From contig DEFK01000045.1 of assembly GCA_002350765.1 (NCBI GenBank), positions 1 to 31,362 on the forward strand: a stretch of 31,362 nucleotides of DNA. The letters are read 5' to 3'. Under the pieces are notes generated by a model. It saw only the letters and a list, made by a program, of their open reading frames with translations. It was not told where the DNA came from and did no database searches. The stretch comes from Ruminococcaceae bacterium UBA2854 (GTDB lineage: Bacteria; Bacillota; Clostridia; Oscillospirales; Acutalibacteraceae). Both the position numbers and the translations under genes were made by a program. Below, piece by piece: positions 1-6,308 of the stretch; position 1 is the stretch's first letter, and each line of letters begins with the position of its first letter.

Positions 1-37
1 AGTGCGACAGCCCCTTTTTAATCATATAGAGGAAAGT

Positions 38-463
38 TTAATTAATAAAATTTACACCTTTTGCTTTGTTTTTCATCTCAGTATAATCAAAGTCTGAAAT
101 ACTTAAAGGACTGTACTTGTTTATATGAAGAATATAATTTCCTTGTTTACTTTTTATAAATATTCTTTTTGTAATAAATCCTTTTTTTATCAAAATAATA
201 TCATCGTATTTGATTTTACGAGTTGATTTAATAAAGTGTAGAATTAATTCATTATCGCTATACTCAATTTTATCCACACCGTTGAAATAATACTTGAAAA
301 AATAGTAGTTATAAAATGCACAATAAGAGATAACGGGAATAAATAGTATTAAAACATATGAAGGAAAAGATTTAAGTAAAACATCAATCAAAACACCTAT
401 TAAAACACAATCAATAATAAACAAAAAAACAGAAATCATAATCAGATAAGATTTTTTGTTCAT
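38..463 (-). CDS. small membrane protein with PH-like domain, function unknown
   Basis: A 141-residue protein not recognised as a named family. Two hydrophobic segments (about residues 6-30 and 35-56) form a membrane hairpin. They are followed by a soluble part of short beta-strand-like stretches (about 62-115; IEYSDNELILHF, KIKYDDIILIKKG), which resembles bacterial PH-like domains found after two helices. The gene lies 9 bp downstream of the ABC permease gene on the same strand, so it is probably the last gene of that GntR/ABC unit. The region is noticeably richer in A+T than the neighbouring genes. The PH-like assignment rests on general pattern only. A role as an accessory to the transporter is inference from position. 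Confidence 0.6.
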   Translation of the reverse strand: MNKKSYLIMISVFLFIIDCVLIGVLIDVLLKSFPSYVLILFIPVISYCAFYNYYFFKYYFNGVDKIEYSDNELILHFIKSTRKIKYDDIILIKKGFITKRIFIKSKQGNYILHINKYSPLSISDFDYTEMKNKAKGVNFIN

Positions 464-472
464 AGTATCACC

Positions 473-2266
473 TTATTTCATATAATCATTAATCAGCTTA
501 ATTGTTTTTTTATAGGTTTTCGGAATAGCGAAATTGGCGATTACGGGAGCATTTGCGTCAGATTCTCCGTAATTAAAGCAAAGCGAATACTCCGAGAAAT
601 CGTTTGAATCAAAACCGTATTTTTTGTATTCTTCCATTACGGTTTTATATACTGATAAAGCTTTGTTTTTATATACAATATAGGAATCCTCGTCCTCGTC
701 ATCACTTTCGTACTCAACACCGTATAAGTCAACCGACATAAGATATTTTGTATCACATATAAACAGCGGGCTTATGTTTTCTTTATAATCGTTTGAATGC
801 AGGAAAGCTATATACTTACTGCTGTCGTCATCATCGGAGTTAGTATAACTCCTTCTGATTTTTCTTCCGTCCTTTAGGGTGTAGACGATATTGTATTTTG
901 TGATTTCGCTATCATTAAATTGGTCGAACACATCGGAGTAATTATTTCCCATGCTGCCCGCGATAGATACAGCGCTTCTCTCAAGCATATGAGATTTATC
1001 GAATTCAGGTCTAAGTTTAATTACCTGTTTATGGGCGTCTATTGCTTCTTTAATAATATTCTTATCCGTTACCTCATGCTGAAGAATGTTAACTCCGCCA
1101 ACATAAGCCGTGTCGCCTGAGTTAAAGCTTACGCTTTTAACGTCGTCAATATTCGGTACATAGCTTTCGTATCCGAAGAAACCAAAGCTTAACGAGGTAA
1201 AATATATCGCGAAGCAGAGTATCATCGCGCCGTAGGGGATAAGCCCTTTTAAAAATCCTTTAAAGCCTCTTGCGAAAATCAGTTGGATAATTATATACGC
1301 AATCGCCGAGCCGAGTATCATACCTACCCAGAATAACGCTGTATCGCCATTTTCGGAATCTGTAATTACCGCAATTATAGTCATAAGCAGCGCTGTTACA
1401 ATACCTGTCGCGAAACTTATAAGCAGCTTAACCGCGACAAGCGGGAACTTATACGCGAAGTGCGACTGCGCGCATTCAGCCTTGCGTTTTTTAATAAGGA
1501 AGAACGAGCCCACTAAGGTTGCCGCGCAGAATATAAGCCAGTAAAACGTATCGAATTGGAATATAGAAAGCAGAGGGCTAAATATTAATACCCAGTAGAA
1601 GTTTATATCAATATGATACCCCATAATAAGGAGCGCGGGTAAAACCATAAGTAATAGTATAGCGATAGGCGCGCCGTAGTTTATCGCGAAAAACGAGATT
1701 ATTTTATCCGCGGTTTTTCCGCAGCATATCGAGAGCAATCCGAATAGGCAAATACAGGAAAATAAAACTAAAGCGGATTTAAAAGTATAATCAAAAAGAT
1801 TAATGTTAATCCCCGTAATTTCACCTTCGCCGAATTCTATTTTGTTTGTTACAAAAATCGCGATAAAAAGGTTAACGAGTATCATAGGTACCGCCGAGAT
1901 AATAAACGATGAAATCAATCTTGAAAAATACATCGTCCTGCGTGATACAGGCAGAGAGCCTACCATATCGGTCTGGCGTTTATTGTGGAGATAGGAGAAG
2001 GAGCGGATACATATTACCAACCCTATAATAAGAGCGTACTGGAAAGTACCCGATACCATAGAATAAACGGAGAACGAATTGCTTATTGTTACGATTCCGT
2101 CTTGCGTAACGCCGCTTGTGGCAAATCCGAAAACAGCGTTGGTAATCGCGCTGAAAGCAATTAACGAGAGATAAACGACTATTACCGCGATATTATTTCT
2201 AAGCGTCCACAAAAACACCGCCGAGCCGTGTTTTAAGCTTGTTTTAAAGGATGTTGTTGATGTCAT
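473..2266 (-). CDS. ABC transporter permease with C-terminal extracytoplasmic domain
   Basis: A 597-residue integral membrane protein, permease partner of the ATPase encoded just upstream. The N-terminal 360 residues or so contain about ten hydrophobic segments, laid out as in ABC-2-type export permeases; the first segment follows a short cytoplasmic stretch. Residues of about 370-597 are hydrophilic and probably lie outside the membrane; they include an acidic stretch (ESDDEDEDS). The start overlaps the end of the ATPase gene by 23 bp, which indicates translational coupling, and an AAGGTGAT-type ribosome binding site precedes the next gene downstream. In YtrA-type operons such permeases work with the adjacent ATPase, often in export or cell-envelope stress. 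The substrate cannot be read from the sequence. Confidence 0.8.
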   Translation of the reverse strand: MTSTTSFKTSLKHGSAVFLWTLRNNIAVIVVYLSLIAFSAITNAVFGFATSGVTQDGIVTISNSFSVYSMVSGTFQYALIIGLVICIRSFSYLHNKRQTDMVGSLPVSRRTMYFSRLISSFIISAVPMILVNLFIAIFVTNKIEFGEGEITGININLFDYTFKSALVLFSCICLFGLLSICCGKTADKIISFFAINYGAPIAILLLMVLPALLIMGYHIDINFYWVLIFSPLLSIFQFDTFYWLIFCAATLVGSFFLIKKRKAECAQSHFAYKFPLVAVKLLISFATGIVTALLMTIIAVITDSENGDTALFWVGMILGSAIAYIIIQLIFARGFKGFLKGLIPYGAMILCFAIYFTSLSFGFFGYESYVPNIDDVKSVSFNSGDTAYVGGVNILQHEVTDKNIIKEAIDAHKQVIKLRPEFDKSHMLERSAVSIAGSMGNNYSDVFDQFNDSEITKYNIVYTLKDGRKIRRSYTNSDDDDSSKYIAFLHSNDYKENISPLFICDTKYLMSVDLYGVEYESDDEDEDSYIVYKNKALSVYKTVMEEYKKYGFDSNDFSEYSLCFNYGESDANAPVIANFAIPKTYKKTIKLINDYMK

Positions 2267-3140
2267 AGCCTGCTCCCTCCATTTCGTTGATAAATACTTC
2301 CTCCAGCGTCAGCGGAAGACTTTCCATAAACGCGGGATTAAGCGCCTCGAGTTTAGGAATAAACTCATCTTCACTGCCGCGTATTGTTAAATTGAACAAA
2401 TTACCGTTACGGCTTTTGTTAACTATTTCTAAATCACAGAATATATCATCGTTAATATCGTTGTTGAACGCGATTTGCACCTTATGTATTCCGAGCTTTA
2501 AGTCGTCCAGCTCTCTTTCGAGAATTATTCCGCCGCGGTGCAAAAGTCCTACGTGGTCGCAGATGTCCTCGAGTTCTCTTAAATTATGCGACGCTATCAT
2601 AACGGTTGTGTTGTTATCGGTAACATTGGTTATAATCAGTTTTTTAACGAGCTGGCGAACTACGGGGTCTAAACCGTCGAAAATCTCGTCGAGGAAAAGA
2701 TACTTCGGTCTGGTTGAAAGAGCTAAAATAAGAGCGCTCTGTCGCTGCATGCCCTTTGACATATTAATAATACGCTGTTTTTTATTAAGCGGGAAGGTAG
2801 CGCAAAGTTGTTTAAAATATTCCTCATCCCAGTTTTCGTAGATTTTTCGGTAGAGAAAGGCGTTTTTTTCGATAGTGTCCGAATTCGAGAAATAGGGATA
2901 ATCGGGGATGAAAAAGCAGAGGTCTTTTATTTTTTGGTTCTCAAAAACGTTCTCACCGTCTATTAAAATGTTCCCATCGTCTTCCTGAAAAACTCCGTTT
3001 AAAACTCTTAAAAGCGTGCTTTTTCCCGCGCCGTTCGAACCTACTAAGCCGAACACCGCGCCGTCCTGTACATTAAAGCTGAGGTTGTCGAGAGCTTTAA
3101 GCTTACCGAACTTCTTCGTTACATTTTTTATCTCAATCAT
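2244..3140 (-). CDS. ABC transporter ATP-binding protein (YtrB-like)
   Basis: A 298-residue ATPase subunit that powers the adjacent permease. Visible motifs are Walker A GSNGAGKST (residues 34-42), a degenerate signature MSKGMQRQ (127-134) in place of LSGGQ, Walker B YLFLDE (147-152) with the catalytic Glu, and an H-loop ASHNLRELE near residue 184. The start overlaps the end of the GntR regulator gene by ATGA, so the two are translationally coupled. The order regulator, ATPase, permease matches the YtrA/YtrB/YtrC arrangement known in Firmicutes. The substrate is unknown. Confidence 0.88.
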   Translation of the reverse strand: MIEIKNVTKKFGKLKALDNLSFNVQDGAVFGLVGSNGAGKSTLLRVLNGVFQEDDGNILIDGENVFENQKIKDLCFFIPDYPYFSNSDTIEKNAFLYRKIYENWDEEYFKQLCATFPLNKKQRIINMSKGMQRQSALILALSTRPKYLFLDEIFDGLDPVVRQLVKKLIITNVTDNNTTVMIASHNLRELEDICDHVGLLHRGGIILERELDDLKLGIHKVQIAFNNDINDDIFCDLEIVNKSRNGNLFNLTIRGSEDEFIPKLEALNPAFMESLPLTLEEVFINEMEGAGYDINNIL

Positions 3141-3508
3141 AATTTACCTCCTTTCAGAGCTTTATTTACTCTGTCGATAATTTCGTTTTTAGTTAAGCCG
3201 ATGTTTACGGCGCTGTTTAAAGCGCGGTCAAGTTTTTCGAGCGCGAGCTGTTTTTCCGCGTCAAGCGCGTCGAGGTTACTCGATACAAACGAGCCTTTCC
3301 CGACAGCCGAGCAGATATAGCCGTCCTGTTCTAAGAGCTTGTACGCTTTTGATACGGTATTCGGATTTACCGAAAGTTCGCACGCGAGCGTCCGCACAGG
3401 CGGGAGTTTATCGCCCGGTTTAAGCGCGCCCGCCGATATAAGCCGTACGACATTGTTGTAAAGCTGTTCGTAAATCGGCGCTCGTGAGGTTAAATCTAAA
3501 CTATACAT
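3137..3508 (-). CDS. GntR-family transcriptional regulator, YtrA subfamily
   Basis: A 123-residue protein made almost entirely of the GntR winged helix-turn-helix (about residues 8-75, with PGDKLPPVRTLACELSVNPN and TVSKAYKLLEQDGY). Only a short helical tail (about 80-123) follows, in place of a full effector domain. That small size is the hallmark of the YtrA subfamily, which autorepresses its own ABC transporter operon. It is the first gene of the unit. The ATG has an AAGGA ribosome binding site ten bases upstream. A consensus promoter and a palindrome overlapping the expected transcription start lie just upstream, so it probably represses itself and the ABC genes. The inducing signal is unknown. 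Confidence 0.88.
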   Translation of the reverse strand: MYSLDLTSRAPIYEQLYNNVVRLISAGALKPGDKLPPVRTLACELSVNPNTVSKAYKLLEQDGYICSAVGKGSFVSSNLDALDAEKQLALEKLDRALNSAVNIGLTKNEIIDRVNKALKGGKL

Positions 3509-3531
3509 TTAATCAGTCCTTAAACAATTAA

Positions 3532-3554
3532 TTGTATTAATACAACTAGTACAA
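3532..3554 (-). promoter_or_regulatory. putative YtrA-type operator
   Basis: TTGTATTAATACAA (3532-3545) is a perfect 14-bp palindrome. A second TACAA half-site lies at 3550-3554, beyond a CTAG core. The site sits directly downstream of the -10 box (3559-3564) and upstream of the GntR gene, where a bound repressor would block transcription start. GntR regulators typically bind palindromes with GT...AC arms. Binding by the neighbouring regulator is inference. Confidence 0.6.
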
Positions 3555-3558
3555 TTAT

Positions 3559-3587
3559 GTTATATCATAGTACATTATATTTGTCAA
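3559..3587 (-). promoter_or_regulatory. sigma-A type promoter of the GntR/ABC unit
   Basis: On the minus strand, TTGACA (3582-3587) and TATAAC (3559-3564) are separated by 17 bp, a near-consensus housekeeping promoter. The predicted start is around 3552, inside the palindromic operator and about 45 bases ahead of the GntR start codon. Confidence 0.75.
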
Positions 3588-3605
3588 TAGAAAAGTAAAA
3601 AGTAT

Positions 3606-3641
3606 TTAAAAAAAGTCAGCTTGAAAATTCAAGCTGACTTT
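3606..3641 (-). terminator. rho-independent terminator after truB
   Basis: On the minus strand, AAGTCAGCTTGAA pairs with TTCAAGCTGACTT around a very short loop, followed by a run of seven T. The stem begins inside the truB stop codon, so the last codon is followed by no spacer. It closes the rimP-truB operon. Confidence 0.9.
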
Positions 3642-4527
3642 AAAAATGTTTATATATTTTTATTTCATTATCTCTAACTATTCCGAGTCCGAAAAATTTA
3701 TCGTCGTATTTTATCCGATAAATATTCCCCTCGATATTCTCTGCCGAGCGGAGAGCTGTCCTCGAAATATCGAGCGCGCCGCCGTTAGAGAACCTTTTTG
3801 CCTGAGCCTCGGAAACCTTTAACTCAGGGAAACTAATAAAAAGATTTTCCGTAGAAATAAGCTTTTCCTCGATTTCGGCGGGGGAGAGCTCTTTTATTTT
3901 ATCTAAAGACATACATTCTTCCTTAAGGAATCCGCACGCCTTAGTCCTGTCGAGCGAGGTCATAACCGCGCCGACGCCGAGCTCGTTCCCGATATCGTCA
4001 ATCAGCGAGCGGATATATGTACCCTTAGAGCAGAAAACTTTTAAAACACCGCTCTGATTATTTTCGTCAAAATCCAGTAATTCGAGCTCGTAAACGGTAA
4101 TCTTCCTCGGCTTTCTTTCGACCTCTATACCCTTGCGGGCTAAGTCGTAGAGCCGTTTTCCGTCTACGGAAACCGCTGAATACATAGGCGGAATCTGCTC
4201 GATTTCTCCCCGAAAATGCTTTAACACTTTTTCGAGTTCGGACAAAGTCACTTCGCTTTTTACTTCGGATTTAATTTCGCCCCATATATCGAGCGTATCG
4301 GACGTAAGCCCGAGCTTAAAGCCCGCGACATACTCCTTATCGTGGTTGGGGATGATATCCTGAGCTTTAGTCGCGTTTCCGAGCAAAAGCGGAAGAACTC
4401 CCGTCGCGTTCGGATCGAGAGTTCCCGTATGACCGATTTTCTTTTGTGAAGTAAGCTTCCTCGTAATCGCGACAACGTCGAACGAGGTAAAGCCTTTACC
4501 TTTATCTACTAAAAGTAATCCGTTCAT
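3640..4527 (-). CDS. truB: tRNA pseudouridine(55) synthase TruB
   Basis: Makes pseudouridine at position 55 in the T-loop of elongator tRNAs. Reading from the chosen ATG, 295 residues are encoded, normal for bacterial TruB. The catalytic motif GHTGTLDPNATGVLPL (residues 32-47) has the nucleophile Asp38. IPPMYSAVSVDGKRLYDLARKG and CSKGTYIRSLIDDIG are further conserved TruB blocks, and a PUA-like C-terminal part follows. The reading frame is open 66 bp further upstream, but family proteins begin at MNGLLLVDK. This ATG also overlaps the nrnA stop as ATGA (4524-4527), typical of coupled genes. It is the last gene of the rimP operon; the ribF and rpsO genes that often follow in Firmicutes are absent here. 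Confidence 0.95.
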   Translation of the reverse strand: MNGLLLVDKGKGFTSFDVVAITRKLTSQKKIGHTGTLDPNATGVLPLLLGNATKAQDIIPNHDKEYVAGFKLGLTSDTLDIWGEIKSEVKSEVTLSELEKVLKHFRGEIEQIPPMYSAVSVDGKRLYDLARKGIEVERKPRKITVYELELLDFDENNQSGVLKVFCSKGTYIRSLIDDIGNELGVGAVMTSLDRTKACGFLKEECMSLDKIKELSPAEIEEKLISTENLFISFPELKVSEAQAKRFSNGGALDISRTALRSAENIEGNIYRIKYDDKFFGLGIVRDNEIKIYKHF

Positions 4528-5450
4528 ATATACATTTCCGCGGCATTGATAAGCGTATCGAGCACGCTTTGCAGGTCGCCTTTTAATGTGCATCCCGAAG
4601 CGGCAACGTGACCGCCGCCGCCAAACTGCTTACAGAAAGCGCAGGCGTCAACGCCGTCATTCGTCCGCACGGAAACTTTATAATCCTTTTCCTTTTCGCG
4701 GACGGTAATCCCCATCTTAACGCCCTCAATCTGGCGGGGGATAGACGCGATACCCTCGGTTTCGTCGTCGCCGAGCCCTTCGGTCATTTCTCTTGTCGTG
4801 TAAATTATAGCGCACTTATCGTCGGCGCAGAATATCATACTCTCGAGGATTTCCCGCTCGAGCTCAACTCTCGCTTTCGACTTAGTTTCGAACATTTCCT
4901 TATTGATATATCCGCTGTCGCAGTTAAGGTCTATAAGCTCCGCGGCGATACGCATTGTGCGCGAGGTGGTGTTGGTATAGCGGAAACAGCCCGTGTCCGT
5001 GCTTATCGCGGTATAAAGACAGTCCGCGATTTCCTTAGTATACTCAGCGCCTAAAAGCGGAATAAGCTCGTAAATAATCTCTCCCGCCGCCGCCGAATCA
5101 GCGTCAACATATTTATATGGAGCGTTTATCACGTTGCTCTTATGGTGGTCGATACAAAGGTCGATTTTGCCCTCGTACTCCTTGCGGTTAGCGCCGAGCA
5201 GCTTTTCGTCCGCGACATCGGTCGATATTACGTACTCGCGCTCGAACTCGGGAGCGCTGTAGCTCTCGAATATGAACTCGAACTTCTTCTGGCGGTCGGT
5301 CGTTATAACGCGCGCGTTTTTGCCGATCTGCTTTAAGGCGTGCGCAAGCGCGAACGCGCTGCCGATACAATCGCCGTCGGGGTAATTGTGAGTAAGAATA
5401 TCGAAATTATTATGTTGTAAAATTAAATTCGCAACTTCTTTAAGTGTCAT
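4524..5450 (-). CDS. nrnA: DHH/DHHA1 phosphoesterase NrnA (oligoribonuclease / pAp phosphatase)
   Basis: Degrades short RNA oligonucleotides to mononucleotides and may also dephosphorylate 3'-phosphoadenosine-5'-phosphate, as known for NrnA. The 308 residues have the DHH-family metal ligands in order: HNYPDGDCIGS (21-31), STDVAD (77-82) and the DHH triad (101-103). A C-terminal DHHA1 domain ends in the substrate-binding GGGGHVAASG motif. The length is usual for the family. An AAGGT ribosome binding site overlaps the end of rbfA, and the stop overlaps truB. The rbfA-nrnA-truB order is common in Clostridia and Bacilli. Confidence 0.93.
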   Translation of the reverse strand: MTLKEVANLILQHNNFDILTHNYPDGDCIGSAFALAHALKQIGKNARVITTDRQKKFEFIFESYSAPEFEREYVISTDVADEKLLGANRKEYEGKIDLCIDHHKSNVINAPYKYVDADSAAAGEIIYELIPLLGAEYTKEIADCLYTAISTDTGCFRYTNTTSRTMRIAAELIDLNCDSGYINKEMFETKSKARVELEREILESMIFCADDKCAIIYTTREMTEGLGDDETEGIASIPRQIEGVKMGITVREKEKDYKVSVRTNDGVDACAFCKQFGGGGHVAASGCTLKGDLQSVLDTLINAAEMYI

Positions 5451-5458
5451 AATTTACC

Positions 5459-5797
5459 TTATTTTAAATCGTTTAATATTCGGGATATATTAGCGCTGTA
5501 CTCGATGCTGTCGCTTGCGGTGAAGATAAGCTCGGGTACGTGGCGGAGCTTCAGCCTGTGGCCTAACTCACGACGGATAAAGCCCTTAGCGCTGTCTAAG
5601 CCTTTACACGCGAGCTTACAACGCTCCATTCCCTCGATAGCGCTGACGTAAACCGTGCAGTAGGAGAGGTCGTTCGTTACCTCAACGCGTATAATCGAGA
5701 TAAACGCGTCTTTAACTCTCGGGTCTTTAAGCTCCCTGAAAATCGCCGTTAACTCGCGCTTTATATCCTCGGTTGTTCTTTCAATCTTATGTCCCAT
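5459..5797 (-). CDS. rbfA: ribosome-binding factor A
   Basis: A 30S maturation factor acting on the 5' end region of 16S rRNA. The 112 residues cover the single KH-like RbfA domain, with the typical N-terminal block (ERTTEDIKRELTAIFRELKD, then PRV) and the C-terminal RIPELxF-like segment (LRHVPELIFTASDSIEY). The length is typical. The gene ends 8 bp before nrnA. Its start has a CGAGGAAAC ribosome binding site. It is separated from infB by a repeat-filled gap of about 510 bp although it is usually close behind infB, so either transcription reads through the repeats or rbfA has its own promoter, which I could not identify. Confidence 0.94.
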   Translation of the reverse strand: MGHKIERTTEDIKRELTAIFRELKDPRVKDAFISIIRVEVTNDLSYCTVYVSAIEGMERCKLACKGLDSAKGFIRRELGHRLKLRHVPELIFTASDSIEYSANISRILNDLK

Positions 5798-5812
5798 TTT
5801 TTATGTTTCCTC

Positions 5813-6054
5813 GTCACCACTTGCAGTTCCTATATGACGTATCATATCCCCCGCACCTTAGCGCCTATGTCAAGGTTTGGATAAAGAGGATAGGTTCTGC
5901 GTTTTGGTTTTTAGTCACCACTTGCAGTTCCTGTATGAAATGTCATATCCCCCGCACCTTAGCGCCTATGTCAAGGTTTGGATAAAGAGGATAGGATCTG
6001 CGTTTTGGTTTTAGTCACCACATGCGGTTCCTATATGATGTGTCATATCTCCTT
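5813..6054. repeat. tandem ~101-bp intergenic repeat, 2.4 copies
   Basis: Unit 1 starts at 5813 (GTCACCACTTGCAGTTCCT), unit 2 at 5914 and a partial unit 3 at 6014; the period is 100-101 bp. Units 1 and 2 are nearly identical, including the blocks CATATCCCCCGCACCTTAGC and TTTGGATAAAGAGGATAGG. Unit 3 keeps only about the first 40 bases before a different inverted repeat begins. ACCTT...AAGGT arms flank a CCTAT loop in each full unit (5855-5876 in unit 1). A diverged relative lies at 21022-21084. I see no open reading frame of credible length in it. Confidence 0.9.
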
Positions 6055-6065
6055 TACCGAATCAT

Positions 6066-6157
6066 CTGTCATTCTGAGCGGAGCGTAAGCGAAGTCGAAG
6101 AATCTTTAAGGGTTAAGATCCTTCGGCACGGCACTTTGTGCCTGCTCAGGATGACAG
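6066..6157. repeat. long imperfect inverted repeat (REP/MITE-like)
   Basis: The left arm CTGTCATTCTGAGC... and the right arm ...GCTCAGGATGACAG are inverted copies. An inner pair, CGAAGAATCT and AGATCCTTCG, continues the stem; GGCAC...GTGCC forms a small side hairpin in the right arm. From memory, palindromes with GAAGAATCT and CTCAGGATGACA ends are dispersed in many bacterial genomes, but I cannot search for copies. It seems to interrupt the third copy of the neighbouring tandem repeat: a fragment like that unit's right part (GATAAGGAGGATAAG) reappears after it at 6173-6187. Confidence 0.8.
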
Positions 6158-6207
6158 CAAGCTGTCGGTTTTTGATAAGGAGGATAAGTTAATCTTTCTA
6201 TATTTTT

Positions 6208-6308
6208 AAAAGCCGCCGTTTATGGAGTTTTGGTTAAATGAAAAGCGTTTCCAACGTAGGCGTTGGCTCCACGGGCTCCGTGGCGGCTTTGGCTGTCGGG
6301 CAACCGAC
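6208..6308 (-). repeat. multi-hairpin element directly after infB
   Basis: The infB stop codon is followed at once by the hairpin GTCGG-loop-CCGAC (6295-6308). Beyond it, AAAGCCGCC (6209-6217) pairs with GGCGGCTTT (6282-6290) around inner hairpins CCAACG/CGTTGG (6251-6266) and CCACGG/CCGTGG (6269-6283, which overlaps the outer stem and so competes with it). On the minus strand the outer stem is followed by TTTTAAAAATA, only a weak terminator tail. It may be a dispersed palindromic element, a partial terminator or an RNA-stability structure. Confidence 0.6.

Noticed and set aside
2287..2841. 184-codon open frame opposite the ABC ATPase gene
   Set aside because: The ATPase motifs on the minus strand are unambiguous, and the opposite frame is a serine-rich shadow.
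4608..5054. 148-codon open frame opposite nrnA
   Set aside because: It lies inside nrnA, whose DHH and DHHA1 motifs are clear.
5773..5985. Short open frame in the repeat region next to rbfA
   Set aside because: Its sequence is itself made of the repeated units, with no ribosome binding site; it is a by-product of the repeat.
5813..6054. Regularly spaced repeats that could suggest a CRISPR array
   Set aside because: The whole 101-bp unit is repeated, not a short repeat with unique spacers, and no cas gene is present.
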